Source: CAZTAO01 sp964611645
Lineage (GTDB): Bacteria > Armatimonadota > UBA5829
Reading direction: 5' to 3'
DNA: 64,000 nucleotides
Assembly (NCBI GenBank): GCA_964611645.1
Contig: CAZTAO010000012.1
Span: forward strand, 45,668 to 109,667
Below are positions 41,333-49,062 of this stretch, piece by piece (position 1 is the stretch's first letter; each line of letters begins with the position of its first letter). The notes beneath the pieces were generated by a model. That model worked only from the letters and a program-made list of their open reading frames with translations. It had not been told where the DNA came from and ran no database searches. Position numbers and translations under genes: made by a program.

Positions 41333-42756
41333 GCAGCAATGGCGCATTTCCAACATTTGCCCGTATACCGGGTCTGCTATTTCACGCGCTGGTGCGGCTA
41401 TTCGTGTGGTTCTTCCGCATGCTGCTTCGCCGATGGAAACCAGTCTTGGGAACGCTATTGATCATTGCAGTGATCTACGCTGCCGCGAGCGCGGTCCTAA
41501 GTTACAAGGTGTCGCGCGAGCTGGCAAGGATCAAGGCGGAAGGAAGCCCGGTTGAGATGAGCGACCTCGCGGGTCCGGCTGTTCCTGACTCAGAGAATGG
41601 CGCTCTTATCTACGAGCAAGCATTTGAAGGCATTAGGGCTATTGAGCGCTCCAGGTTGTTCAATGATTTCTACTACCGCGAGAACGATAGCCCAAGTTTC
41701 CTGCCGCGCCCTAAGGCACACAGCGAGGCGTGGTGGAATGACGCTTACGCCCTGTTCAGAAGGTACGACCGCGCCTATTACTCCAAAGTGCTGCAGGCCC
41801 AAGCAATGCCGACATGCTACTTCCAGTATGACTACTCTACCGGCCGCGATATCACAAACACGGTGAATGAGCATCTTGAGCCGCTGATGTCACTCGGGCG
41901 CGTACTGAGCCTGAGAAGCCTAGCGATGGCAAGGCAGGGTAAGGTTGACGAAGCGGTCGATTCCCTGGTCGCCGAAGTGAGGCTCCAGAAAGCTATCGCG
42001 CACGGTCAGACGCTCTTCCACACACTGACGGGCTACGCGATACTGTACAGAGCGACTGACACTGCCGCGGAAGTGGCGCAGCTAAGCCAACTCACTGAAG
42101 CGCAAGCCCAGAGACTCGATCGGGTCTTGGCGAGCACAGACCCGCAACCCAGCCTGATCTCGGGCCTCAATGCTGAGAGGGCCTTGTGCATCTGGGGATA
42201 CCGAGCCAGCCGCAAGGATCCATCGGCCCTGAGAAGTCTTGGTATCATTGAGACGTCTTCTCTCGCGCCGATATCGCTGCGGATCAGGCCTCTGTTCTAT
42301 GCAGATTTCCTCGCATACCTGAGAGCGACACGCAAGCACCTCGACCTTTCCCGCTTGCCATATAGGGAGGCTCAGGACGGGATTGCGCAATGCGACGAAA
42401 AGTTGGCGAAGCTGCCGAGGTTCTGGCTATCCCCGTTTCTAGGATCAGTTCCCGGACCGTTCATGAAGAGAAGAGATACCGCAATTGCCGACCTCAGCGG
42501 CGCGCGGATCGTAATAGCCCTTCACCAGTACAAGCAGCGGTATGGACAGTTCCCGCCATCGTTAGCTGTGATGAGTTCAACTCTGAAGTGGACAGCTCCG
42601 ATTGACCCCTTTGCCGGCGGCCCATTCAAATACAAACGCCAGGGCGATGGATTCCTCCTATATAGCATAGGCGGAGACCTCAAGGACAATGACGGAGTAG
42701 AAGAGAGGGCGATCCCGGTGCAAAGACGCGAAGGCGACATCGTCTGGCGGGAATAG
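41329..42756 (+). CDS. Membrane-anchored protein with pseudopilin-G-like tail
   Basis: A 475-residue protein with one membrane helix at about residues 37-60 (WKPVLGTLLIIAVIYAAASAVLSY), then a long helical exported domain. The C-terminal 70 residues, IALHQYKQRYGQFPPSLAVM ... DPFAGGPFKYKRQGDGFLLYSIGGDLKDNDG, strongly resemble the end of type II secretion GspG-like proteins. Hypothetical proteins with this plan are common in Planctomycetota. Its start overlaps the stop of the anti-sigma-like gene (ATGA), so it is likely the effector or sensor of that sigma system. Confidence 0.7.
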   Translation: MSSNGAFPTFARIPGLLFHALVRLFVWFFRMLLRRWKPVLGTLLIIAVIYAAASAVLSYKVSRELARIKAEGSPVEMSDLAGPAVPDSENGALIYEQAFEGIRAIERSRLFNDFYYRENDSPSFLPRPKAHSEAWWNDAYALFRRYDRAYYSKVLQAQAMPTCYFQYDYSTGRDITNTVNEHLEPLMSLGRVLSLRSLAMARQGKVDEAVDSLVAEVRLQKAIAHGQTLFHTLTGYAILYRATDTAAEVAQLSQLTEAQAQRLDRVLASTDPQPSLISGLNAERALCIWGYRASRKDPSALRSLGIIETSSLAPISLRIRPLFYADFLAYLRATRKHLDLSRLPYREAQDGIAQCDEKLAKLPRFWLSPFLGSVPGPFMKRRDTAIADLSGARIVIALHQYKQRYGQFPPSLAVMSSTLKWTAPIDPFAGGPFKYKRQGDGFLLYSIGGDLKDNDGVEERAIPVQRREGDIVWRE

Positions 42757-42784
42757 CCGTAGGCATTCGGCTCGGCGCACCAAC

Positions 42785-42835
42785 GCCCTCCCAACTTCCG
42801 CGTCATCCGCCTGAATCCGCGTAATCCGCGATTCA
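42785..42835. repeat. 51-bp direct repeat, copy 2
   Basis: Matches 40272-40322 at 47 of 51 positions in the same orientation. It lies 29 nt after the sigma operon ends. Confidence 0.9.
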
Positions 42836-42866
42836 GACTCGCGCTACCCCAATCACCTTCCACTTG

Positions 42867-42875
42867 TGCTACAAT
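42867..42875 (+). promoter_or_regulatory. Extended -10 element before sugar isomerase gene
   Basis: TGCTACAAT, with the TG at 42867-42868 and TACAAT at 42870-42875, forms an extended -10. No -35 lies at 17 nt. Confidence 0.4.
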
Positions 42876-42915
42876 TCTTGAAGCAAGCCATTACATTGAG
42901 CGGGGTGTGTTGGAA

Positions 42916-44322
42916 ATGCGGAAGCTTACTCTCGGCCTGATTGTGGGCCATAGGAATGTGTTCCCGGGGCAGTTGTCTGCTGACGGGCGAGAAGAGATAC
43001 TGGCGGCGCTGGCGAAGATAGGGGTCGAAGCGATCCTGCCCGATGAGGCAGCTACCACATTCGGCGCAATCGCCGATTACCAGGACGCCAAGGCCTGCGC
43101 TGAGCTTTTCCGAAGCCGAGCCAAGGACATTCAGGGGATACTGGTGTGCCTGCCCAACTTCGGCGACGAACGGGCGGTTGCGGATACCATCAAGCTAGCC
43201 GGGCTGAGTGTGCCGGTGTTCGTGCAGGCTTACCCGGACGATCCCACCAAAATGGGCAGCCAGGACCGCCGCGATAGCTTCTGCGGGAAGATATCGGTGT
43301 GCAATGTGCTGAGGCAGTATGGAATCCCATTCACCATCGGCGAGACCCATACCGTCCATCCGACCTCAGATGAGTTCGCTCGCGAGATCGAGCAGTTTGG
43401 GGCGGTGTGCAGGGTAACCAACGGCCTGAGGAGCGCCCGCCTTGGCTGCATCGGCGCGCGCACCACCCCTTTCAAGACCGTGCGATACAGCGAGAAACTG
43501 CTGGAGTTGAGCGGAATGTCCGTGGACACGGTGGACCTGTCCGAGATATTCGCCGCGGCCGAGAAGTTTGACCAGAAGAGCGAGGAGGTGCAGTCCAGGC
43601 TTGCGAAGCTGTCCGGCTACTTGCCGACTGGCGACACAACCCCCGAATCTCTGGTCTCGATGGCGAAGTTTGCGGCGGCGGTTGATGGATGGGTCTCAGG
43701 CAACGAACTGGACGCCTGCGCTATCCAGTGTTGGCCAGCTTTGCAGGGCGCGATGAAAATATTCCCGTGCGCGGTGATGGGGATGATGAGCGAATCCCTG
43801 ATGCCCGCCGCCTGCGAGACCGATGTCACCGGGGCCATCAGTATGTATGCCCTCCAGCTTGCCGGCGGGACCCCCTCCGGCCTGATGGACTGGAACAACA
43901 ACTACGGCGACGACCCGGACAAGCTGGTCTACTTCCACTGCAGCAACGCGCCCAAGTCCCTTCTGGATAACCCGAAGATGGACTATAACGCCATCGCCGC
44001 CAAATTCGACCCGATAGAGGACACATACGGCTGCTGCTACGGAATGATCAAGTCTGGGCCATTTACTTATACAAAGGTATCCACCGATGACGCCGCGGGC
44101 GAGATAGTGGCCTACACCGGCCAGGGCGAGTTCACCACGGACAAACTCGACTCATTCGGGGCTGTTGGCGTAGCGCACATACCGGGCTTGCAGGACCTGC
44201 TCAAGTTCATCTGCCTAAACGGCTTCGAGCACCACGTAGCCATCAGCCACACCCAAACCGCCACCGCAATCACCGAAGCGTTCACGAGGTATCTGGGGTG
44301 GTCTGTTTATAGGCACGGGTAG
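42916..44322 (+). CDS. L-fucose/L-arabinose isomerase family protein
   Basis: A 468-residue member of the ketol isomerase superfamily. The first half is a Rossmann-like fold (LTLGLIVGHRNVFPGQLS, GILVCLPNFGDERAVADTIK, VPVFVQAY). The second carries the metal-binding and active-site region (ACAIQCWPALQGAMKIFPCAVMGMMSESLMPAACETDVTGAISM). It is about 80-120 residues shorter than FucI, so the substrate is uncertain. An ATG at 42916 has better ribosome-site spacing than a GTG at 42907. First gene of a long plus-strand glycan locus. Confidence 0.78.
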   Translation: MRKLTLGLIVGHRNVFPGQLSADGREEILAALAKIGVEAILPDEAATTFGAIADYQDAKACAELFRSRAKDIQGILVCLPNFGDERAVADTIKLAGLSVPVFVQAYPDDPTKMGSQDRRDSFCGKISVCNVLRQYGIPFTIGETHTVHPTSDEFAREIEQFGAVCRVTNGLRSARLGCIGARTTPFKTVRYSEKLLELSGMSVDTVDLSEIFAAAEKFDQKSEEVQSRLAKLSGYLPTGDTTPESLVSMAKFAAAVDGWVSGNELDACAIQCWPALQGAMKIFPCAVMGMMSESLMPAACETDVTGAISMYALQLAGGTPSGLMDWNNNYGDDPDKLVYFHCSNAPKSLLDNPKMDYNAIAAKFDPIEDTYGCCYGMIKSGPFTYTKVSTDDAAGEIVAYTGQGEFTTDKLDSFGAVGVAHIPGLQDLLKFICLNGFEHHVAISHTQTATAITEAFTRYLGWSVYRHG

Positions 44323-44370
44323 GTCATAGGTCGTCGGTCGATGGTCACTGGTGGCACAGTTTGTCCCGTG

Positions 44371-44399
44371 ACGCGCGAGTTGTTACAATTGACCTCAGG
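44371..44399 (+). promoter_or_regulatory. Promoter for GH123-like gene
   Basis: TTGTCC (44371-44376) and TACAAT (44394-44399) are separated by exactly 17 nt, with an extended TG at 44391-44392. The ATG follows at 44418 with GGAGG between. Confidence 0.65.
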
Positions 44400-44417
44400 A
44401 AGCAATGGAGGATTGGA

Positions 44418-46820
44418 ATGAAACTTCTCTGCGTTCTCAGTTGTCTGTTCGTTCTGGCAGCGTCAGCAGCATTCGCGCAGGAGCGCAACCTTGTGCTGAA
44501 GCGGGCTTACGAAATGTGGCCTGTGCCCAACTATGGGGGTACCGAAGAGTGTACCGATGCGGGCGACGTGGTCCAGCTTACTGATGGCGAGACATTCTAC
44601 CAACGGGGCCGTATCTGGGGGGACAAGTCGACCGTTGGGTGGGCGATGCCGCTCAATGAGCCGGCTGTGATGTGGTTCGACCTCGGCGAAGAGGCTACCC
44701 TCTCCGAGCTTCGCTTCAACACCTGCGGTGGAGGCGGAGCGGGTGTGGTGGATGTCGGCCTGCGCATCTTCGGCAGCGTTGATGACAAGAACTACATCCC
44801 CATTGGAGAGCGTCTTCCTCCGGGCGCCGCCGAAGCCGACCAGGGGACAATTCGCGGCGTGCAGATGGTTGTGCCTCTGAATGGAGTTAAGGCTCGGTAC
44901 GTGGCAATCGCCGCAATGGCGCCAGCGCCGTGGTACTTTGTGTTTGTCGATGAGATCGAGATAATGGGAATAGCCCCAGCCGATCCGCGCTCGACCTTGC
45001 CCGTGCTCACAGGCATATCGGCAAGCGGCGCGAAAGGCATTCAGCAGGTTCTCGGGGGCGGCTTGCGGACTTCGCAGTATATGACAAACCTGCTCGCCCC
45101 CGTGAAGCAGCAGATTGCTTCGTGGCCGGAAGCAGTTGCCGCGCAGCAGAAGACTGATATCGACCTATTCATGGCCCGGAGCCTGACTGAGTTCAAGGAT
45201 TACCCCAAGCTGCGCGCCGAGGCTACCGAGAAGCACCGCGTTCTGGCCCGGCAGGTCCTCCAAATCGGTTCTCTGATCTGGACGGTCTTCCCAGATGAGA
45301 TGCTCGGGATGCTGTCTCTTCCCGCCTCGCCCAAGGCCTCGCGGAACCCGGTCGTGCATACCATTATCAACGCGCTGGAGGCTGCTGCCCTCGGCGCAGC
45401 CAACCTGACCGACAAGGAGCAGCCGCTCAAGGTAGAAGTGACCGGCAACCGTAAGGGCGCGCCAACGGTCACCCCTCGCATCTCACGTTTCGCTTCCACC
45501 ACCAACGCGATGTACGTCCCGGACATCCTTCTCGCCACCGATTGCCCTCAGACAATCCCCAGCGGGGAGTCGAAGCTGGTATGGCTGGGAGTTGAGAGCA
45601 CTGGAGTGAAGCCGGGCAAGTACTTCTATAAGGTAAGCGTCGAGATCGGCAATGTGACCCATAAGTCTGTTCTGGAAGTGCGGGTCCACAAGGTCACACT
45701 TTCAAGAGAGACACCACTGGAGACAGGAACCTGGTCCGACCTGGACGACTGCAAGCTGCCGGTGCAAAAGGATGTGCGCGATGATATGCTGAAGCACCGG
45801 ATGACGGTCGGCGCGTGCTCGTGTGGCCCCTTGCCTTTCCCGAAGAAGGACGCAAGCGGAAAAGCCATAAGGCCGATAGTCCCGGACTTCACAGCGCTGG
45901 ATGGGGCGCTTGAAATGCACAAGGACTTCCCGCAGATGTTCTGGTTCATCCCGATGCATCCCGCAAGCAATCCTCCCTCCAACGACTGGTTCGGCAGCGC
46001 GCCCTATATGAGCGATGAGTACAAGAGCGTATTTGCCGAATGGTTGACCAACTACGTGAAGCACATCAGAGCCAAAGGCAGGGATTACGACAGGTTCTAC
46101 CTGCAGATATTCGATGAGACTCTCGATCCCAAAGCTGCCGAAGTCTTCAGGCTGGTCAAGAGCATCGATCCCAAGATCAGGCTGTTTGTCACCATCCCGC
46201 AGGCAACTGCGGACGCTGTGAAAGAGTTCGTAGCCGCGGGCGTGGATGCGTACTGCTACCACGCAACCGGTTTGTGGCTTGGGAATGCTCCGGACGGCTT
46301 CCCGATTCTGCGCTCCGATGGCCGAAAACTTGAGATCTACGGCGCGGCGGACTCGGCATACGGCGCGGGCAAGGAGCGCGACCCGCTGGAGTTCTACCGG
46401 CTTATGCATTGGAGGGCGTTCCACTACGGCGCGACCGGCGTCCATTTCTGGAACCAACTCAACAACCGCACCAGCGGCTGGATAGACGAGACCCCGGCGG
46501 AGGTCTACTGGCCGCAGGTCTACCCAATTGGCCAAGGCTTCCCCGCGCCACCCGCCGACATCAAGACCGCTGAAACGGTCATCCCCAGCAGGCGGTGGGA
46601 ATACCAGCGGATGGGCATAGAAGACTACATGCTCCTCAAGATGGCCCAAGACAAGATCAGCAAACTGGGGCCCAAAGGCGCGAACTACCAGAAGCAGCTC
46701 GATGCCATCGTGAAGACAGTCCTGACCAACCGAATCCAGGATCGCACCGTATTCCACAGTCAGCGGGCCACGCTGGTTGCGCTCGTGGAGAAGCTGTCAC
46801 AGAGGAATGCCGCCAAGTAG
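44418..46820 (+). CDS. Secreted GH123-like (DUF4091) glycoside hydrolase
   Basis: An 800-residue exported protein with signal peptide MKLLCVLSCLFVLAASAAFA. Residues about 30-180 form a discoidin-like F5/8C beta-sandwich (LVLKRAYEMWPVPNY ... YVAIAAM), suited to binding galactose-type glycans. The rest is a DUF4091 / GH123-like catalytic region: YDRFYLQIFDETLDPKA holds the Asp-Glu pair expected for substrate-assisted catalysis on N-acetylhexosamines, and RRWEYQRMGIEDYMLLKM is a family signature near the end. GGAGG precedes the ATG. The family releases beta-GalNAc from glycans in the one characterised case; this substrate is not known. Confidence 0.78.
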   Translation: MKLLCVLSCLFVLAASAAFAQERNLVLKRAYEMWPVPNYGGTEECTDAGDVVQLTDGETFYQRGRIWGDKSTVGWAMPLNEPAVMWFDLGEEATLSELRFNTCGGGGAGVVDVGLRIFGSVDDKNYIPIGERLPPGAAEADQGTIRGVQMVVPLNGVKARYVAIAAMAPAPWYFVFVDEIEIMGIAPADPRSTLPVLTGISASGAKGIQQVLGGGLRTSQYMTNLLAPVKQQIASWPEAVAAQQKTDIDLFMARSLTEFKDYPKLRAEATEKHRVLARQVLQIGSLIWTVFPDEMLGMLSLPASPKASRNPVVHTIINALEAAALGAANLTDKEQPLKVEVTGNRKGAPTVTPRISRFASTTNAMYVPDILLATDCPQTIPSGESKLVWLGVESTGVKPGKYFYKVSVEIGNVTHKSVLEVRVHKVTLSRETPLETGTWSDLDDCKLPVQKDVRDDMLKHRMTVGACSCGPLPFPKKDASGKAIRPIVPDFTALDGALEMHKDFPQMFWFIPMHPASNPPSNDWFGSAPYMSDEYKSVFAEWLTNYVKHIRAKGRDYDRFYLQIFDETLDPKAAEVFRLVKSIDPKIRLFVTIPQATADAVKEFVAAGVDAYCYHATGLWLGNAPDGFPILRSDGRKLEIYGAADSAYGAGKERDPLEFYRLMHWRAFHYGATGVHFWNQLNNRTSGWIDETPAEVYWPQVYPIGQGFPAPPADIKTAETVIPSRRWEYQRMGIEDYMLLKMAQDKISKLGPKGANYQKQLDAIVKTVLTNRIQDRTVFHSQRATLVALVEKLSQRNAAK

Positions 46821-46825
46821 AAGAA

Positions 46826-46854
46826 TTGTCGACAACTATCAAATGTGATATAGT
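46826..46854 (+). promoter_or_regulatory. Promoter for UroD-like gene
   Basis: TTGTCG (46826-46831), a 17-nt spacer and TATAGT (46849-46854) with TG at 46846-46847. The -35 overlaps a TTGTCGACAA palindrome, which could be an operator. Confidence 0.7.
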
Positions 46855-46931
46855 TGGGGAATCAAAATACACCTGTTTCCCCGACAGACCGATAGTTGCC
46901 CCAATTGGCCGCTACCAGGAGGAGTGTGGAA

Positions 46932-48092
46932 GTGCTTTCGCGAGAACGTTTGCTCACAGCCATAGACTGCAAGGTTCCCGATCGAGTTCCTCTGTACATC
47001 CGTGAGTTCAGCACGGTTCGGGTTCCCAACCATCTGCGCCACAAGGCCGCTTTCGAGCGCGTGCTGCGCTGGGCCGCGCTGGAAGTGGACGACATCATAG
47101 ACATGCCCGCTCCCTGGGGCCACCACCCCAGCGTAACCACCCGGGCCTGGCGCGAGGAACCTACAGCCGACGAGCAGTACCCGCTGCTGCATAAGGAGTA
47201 CGATACGCCTGCCGGGACGCTCAGGCAAATTGTCCGCAAGACCCCTGATGAAGCCGGTTGGCCCCCGCAGATGGATGAGATCCAACTCATAGATGACTTC
47301 AATGTCCCGCGGGCGGTGGAGCATGCTGTGAGCGGGCCGGAGGATTTGCCGAAACTGCGGTATCTTCTTACCGAGCCTTCCAAGGACCAGTTGGCGGCGT
47401 TCAGGACCCAGATGAAGGAAACACGTGACTGGGCACAGGAGCACGGCACGCTGCTTGCCGGCTGGGGATCGTGCGGCGCGGACGGCGCGGTTTGGTTCTG
47501 TGGGATGGAGGGCGCTGTGCTGGCGGCGATGGACTCTCCGGACTTCATGGATGAACTGCTGGACATAATTCACGCCTACGACAAGCGCTGCATCGAACTG
47601 CACGTGGAACAGGGCGTGGATATGATCGTACACCGGGGCTGGTACCAGACCACACGGCTTTGGTCCCCCGCGCTGTACAGACGTTTCATCAAGCCGCGTC
47701 TGAATGAGCTGGTTTCCCTGGCCCACCAGAACGGCACCCGCTTCGCCTACACAATGAGCAGCGGAATCATGCCTTTGCTGGACGATTTCCTGGATATCGG
47801 CTTCGACTGCCTCTACCACGTAGACCCCGTTCAGGGGGACGCCGACCTCAAGGCTGTGAAAGAGAAGCTTGGCGGCAAGATTGCACTGCTGGGTGGCATG
47901 AACTCCACCGTTACCATGAACTTCGGCACCCGCGAAGAGATCAGGCAGGCCGTGTTCAATGCGGTCGAGATGCTGGCCAAGGATGGCGGGTTCATCCTCA
48001 ACCCGGTCGACAACGTCTGGCCGGACACCCCCAAGGAAAGCATAGACACACTGATCGAGGCGTGGCGCGAGGTACGCGATTACTACAAGTAG
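46932..48092 (+). CDS. UroD-like methyltransferase family protein
   Basis: A 386-residue member of the uroporphyrinogen decarboxylase superfamily, distinct from the gene at 5614. The N-terminal LSRERLLTAIDCKVPDRVPLY and C-terminal YHVDPVQGDADLKAVKEKLGGKIALLGGMNS with GFILNPVDNVWPDTPKE are characteristic of non-HemE members. GTG start, 9 nt after AGGAGG, preferred to an upstream start at 46896. Its own promoter lies at 46826-46854. The next gene follows after only 10 nt. These proteins often accompany sugar-catabolic genes, where their reaction is mostly unknown. Confidence 0.78.
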   Translation: MLSRERLLTAIDCKVPDRVPLYIREFSTVRVPNHLRHKAAFERVLRWAALEVDDIIDMPAPWGHHPSVTTRAWREEPTADEQYPLLHKEYDTPAGTLRQIVRKTPDEAGWPPQMDEIQLIDDFNVPRAVEHAVSGPEDLPKLRYLLTEPSKDQLAAFRTQMKETRDWAQEHGTLLAGWGSCGADGAVWFCGMEGAVLAAMDSPDFMDELLDIIHAYDKRCIELHVEQGVDMIVHRGWYQTTRLWSPALYRRFIKPRLNELVSLAHQNGTRFAYTMSSGIMPLLDDFLDIGFDCLYHVDPVQGDADLKAVKEKLGGKIALLGGMNSTVTMNFGTREEIRQAVFNAVEMLAKDGGFILNPVDNVWPDTPKESIDTLIEAWREVRDYYK

Positions 48093-48102
48093 GAGGCGCA
48101 TG

Positions 48103-49050
48103 ATGGAACAGGCCAACAACACAACCAACCCCGGACTGTCCCAGGCTGATATAGTCGCCGGTCTGCGCCGCGTGGGGCTGAAGTCCGGGGATGTGGTCCT
48201 CGTGCATTCAGCCATGCGCACTCTCGGCCGGGTGCAGGGCGGGCCAAACACGGTTATCGAGGCGTTGTTGGAGGTAGTAGGCCCGACCGGGACCCTGGTG
48301 GCGCCAACATTCAACTTCCAGCACGCCATCAGTTCACCCGACCCGCTCATCGATCCAATCGACGATCCATCGGAAATGGGGATCATCACGGAAACCGTGC
48401 GGCTGCGGCCGGACGCTCGAAGATCGATCACCTTCCGCCACAGCTTCGCAGCTATCGGGCGCAGAGCGAAGGAGATCACGGAGGTCGATCCGGCTCTGTC
48501 TCCATTTGACCTGCGCTCTTCCTTCGGGGTGATGCTGGCGCTGGACACCCAGGTCATCCTGCTCGGCGTAACCTACGACTCCTCGACCACCCATCACATG
48601 GCGGAGTATCTCTCCGAAGTGCCCTATAGGCACATGGTCAAGGTCGATGTAAGGCTGCGGCTGCCGGACGGAAAAGAAGTCCGGTATCCAATGGACGACT
48701 ACCAGGCCAAACCCGGCGCGGATGGCTCGTGGTTCGGAACCCGAAACCCCGACTTCAACCGCCTGGGCAGGATGCTGGAGGAGAAGGGCGTTGTTGAGAT
48801 GACCGCGATAGGTAATGCAGCCGTGCGCCGATACGCCATGCGAGATCTGATCAAGCTGGCCGTGGCCGAGGGAACCAAGGACCCCGACGTCTTCCGAACC
48901 GACGAAGGCAAGCTGGAAGATTACACCCCCCTGGATTTCGGCGAGATAGTCCTGGGGCCATGGGTACTCGACGCCAAGAAGCGTCCCATCCTGAGGCACC
49001 AGTGGGCCGTAATGGACTCCGCAAAACTGGCAATGCCGGATCATTCTTGA
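48103..49050 (+). CDS. AAC(3)-family N-acetyltransferase
   Basis: A 315-residue enzyme of the aminoglycoside 3-N-acetyltransferase fold. Motifs: VVLVHSAMRTLGRVQGGPNTVIEALLEVVGPTGTLVAPTF and, later, THHMAEYLSEVPYR. Family members transfer acetyl from acetyl-CoA to amino groups, and many chromosomal forms act on sugars rather than antibiotics. Here it lies within a glycan-use operon directly after a UroD-like gene, so acetylation of an amino sugar is more likely than resistance. It is about 40 residues longer than the classical enzymes. Two adjacent ATGs (48100, 48103) are possible; the second has the better spacing. Confidence 0.85.
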   Translation: MEQANNTTNPGLSQADIVAGLRRVGLKSGDVVLVHSAMRTLGRVQGGPNTVIEALLEVVGPTGTLVAPTFNFQHAISSPDPLIDPIDDPSEMGIITETVRLRPDARRSITFRHSFAAIGRRAKEITEVDPALSPFDLRSSFGVMLALDTQVILLGVTYDSSTTHHMAEYLSEVPYRHMVKVDVRLRLPDGKEVRYPMDDYQAKPGADGSWFGTRNPDFNRLGRMLEEKGVVEMTAIGNAAVRRYAMRDLIKLAVAEGTKDPDVFRTDEGKLEDYTPLDFGEIVLGPWVLDAKKRPILRHQWAVMDSAKLAMPDHS

Positions 49051-49062
49051 AAAGGTAACACA

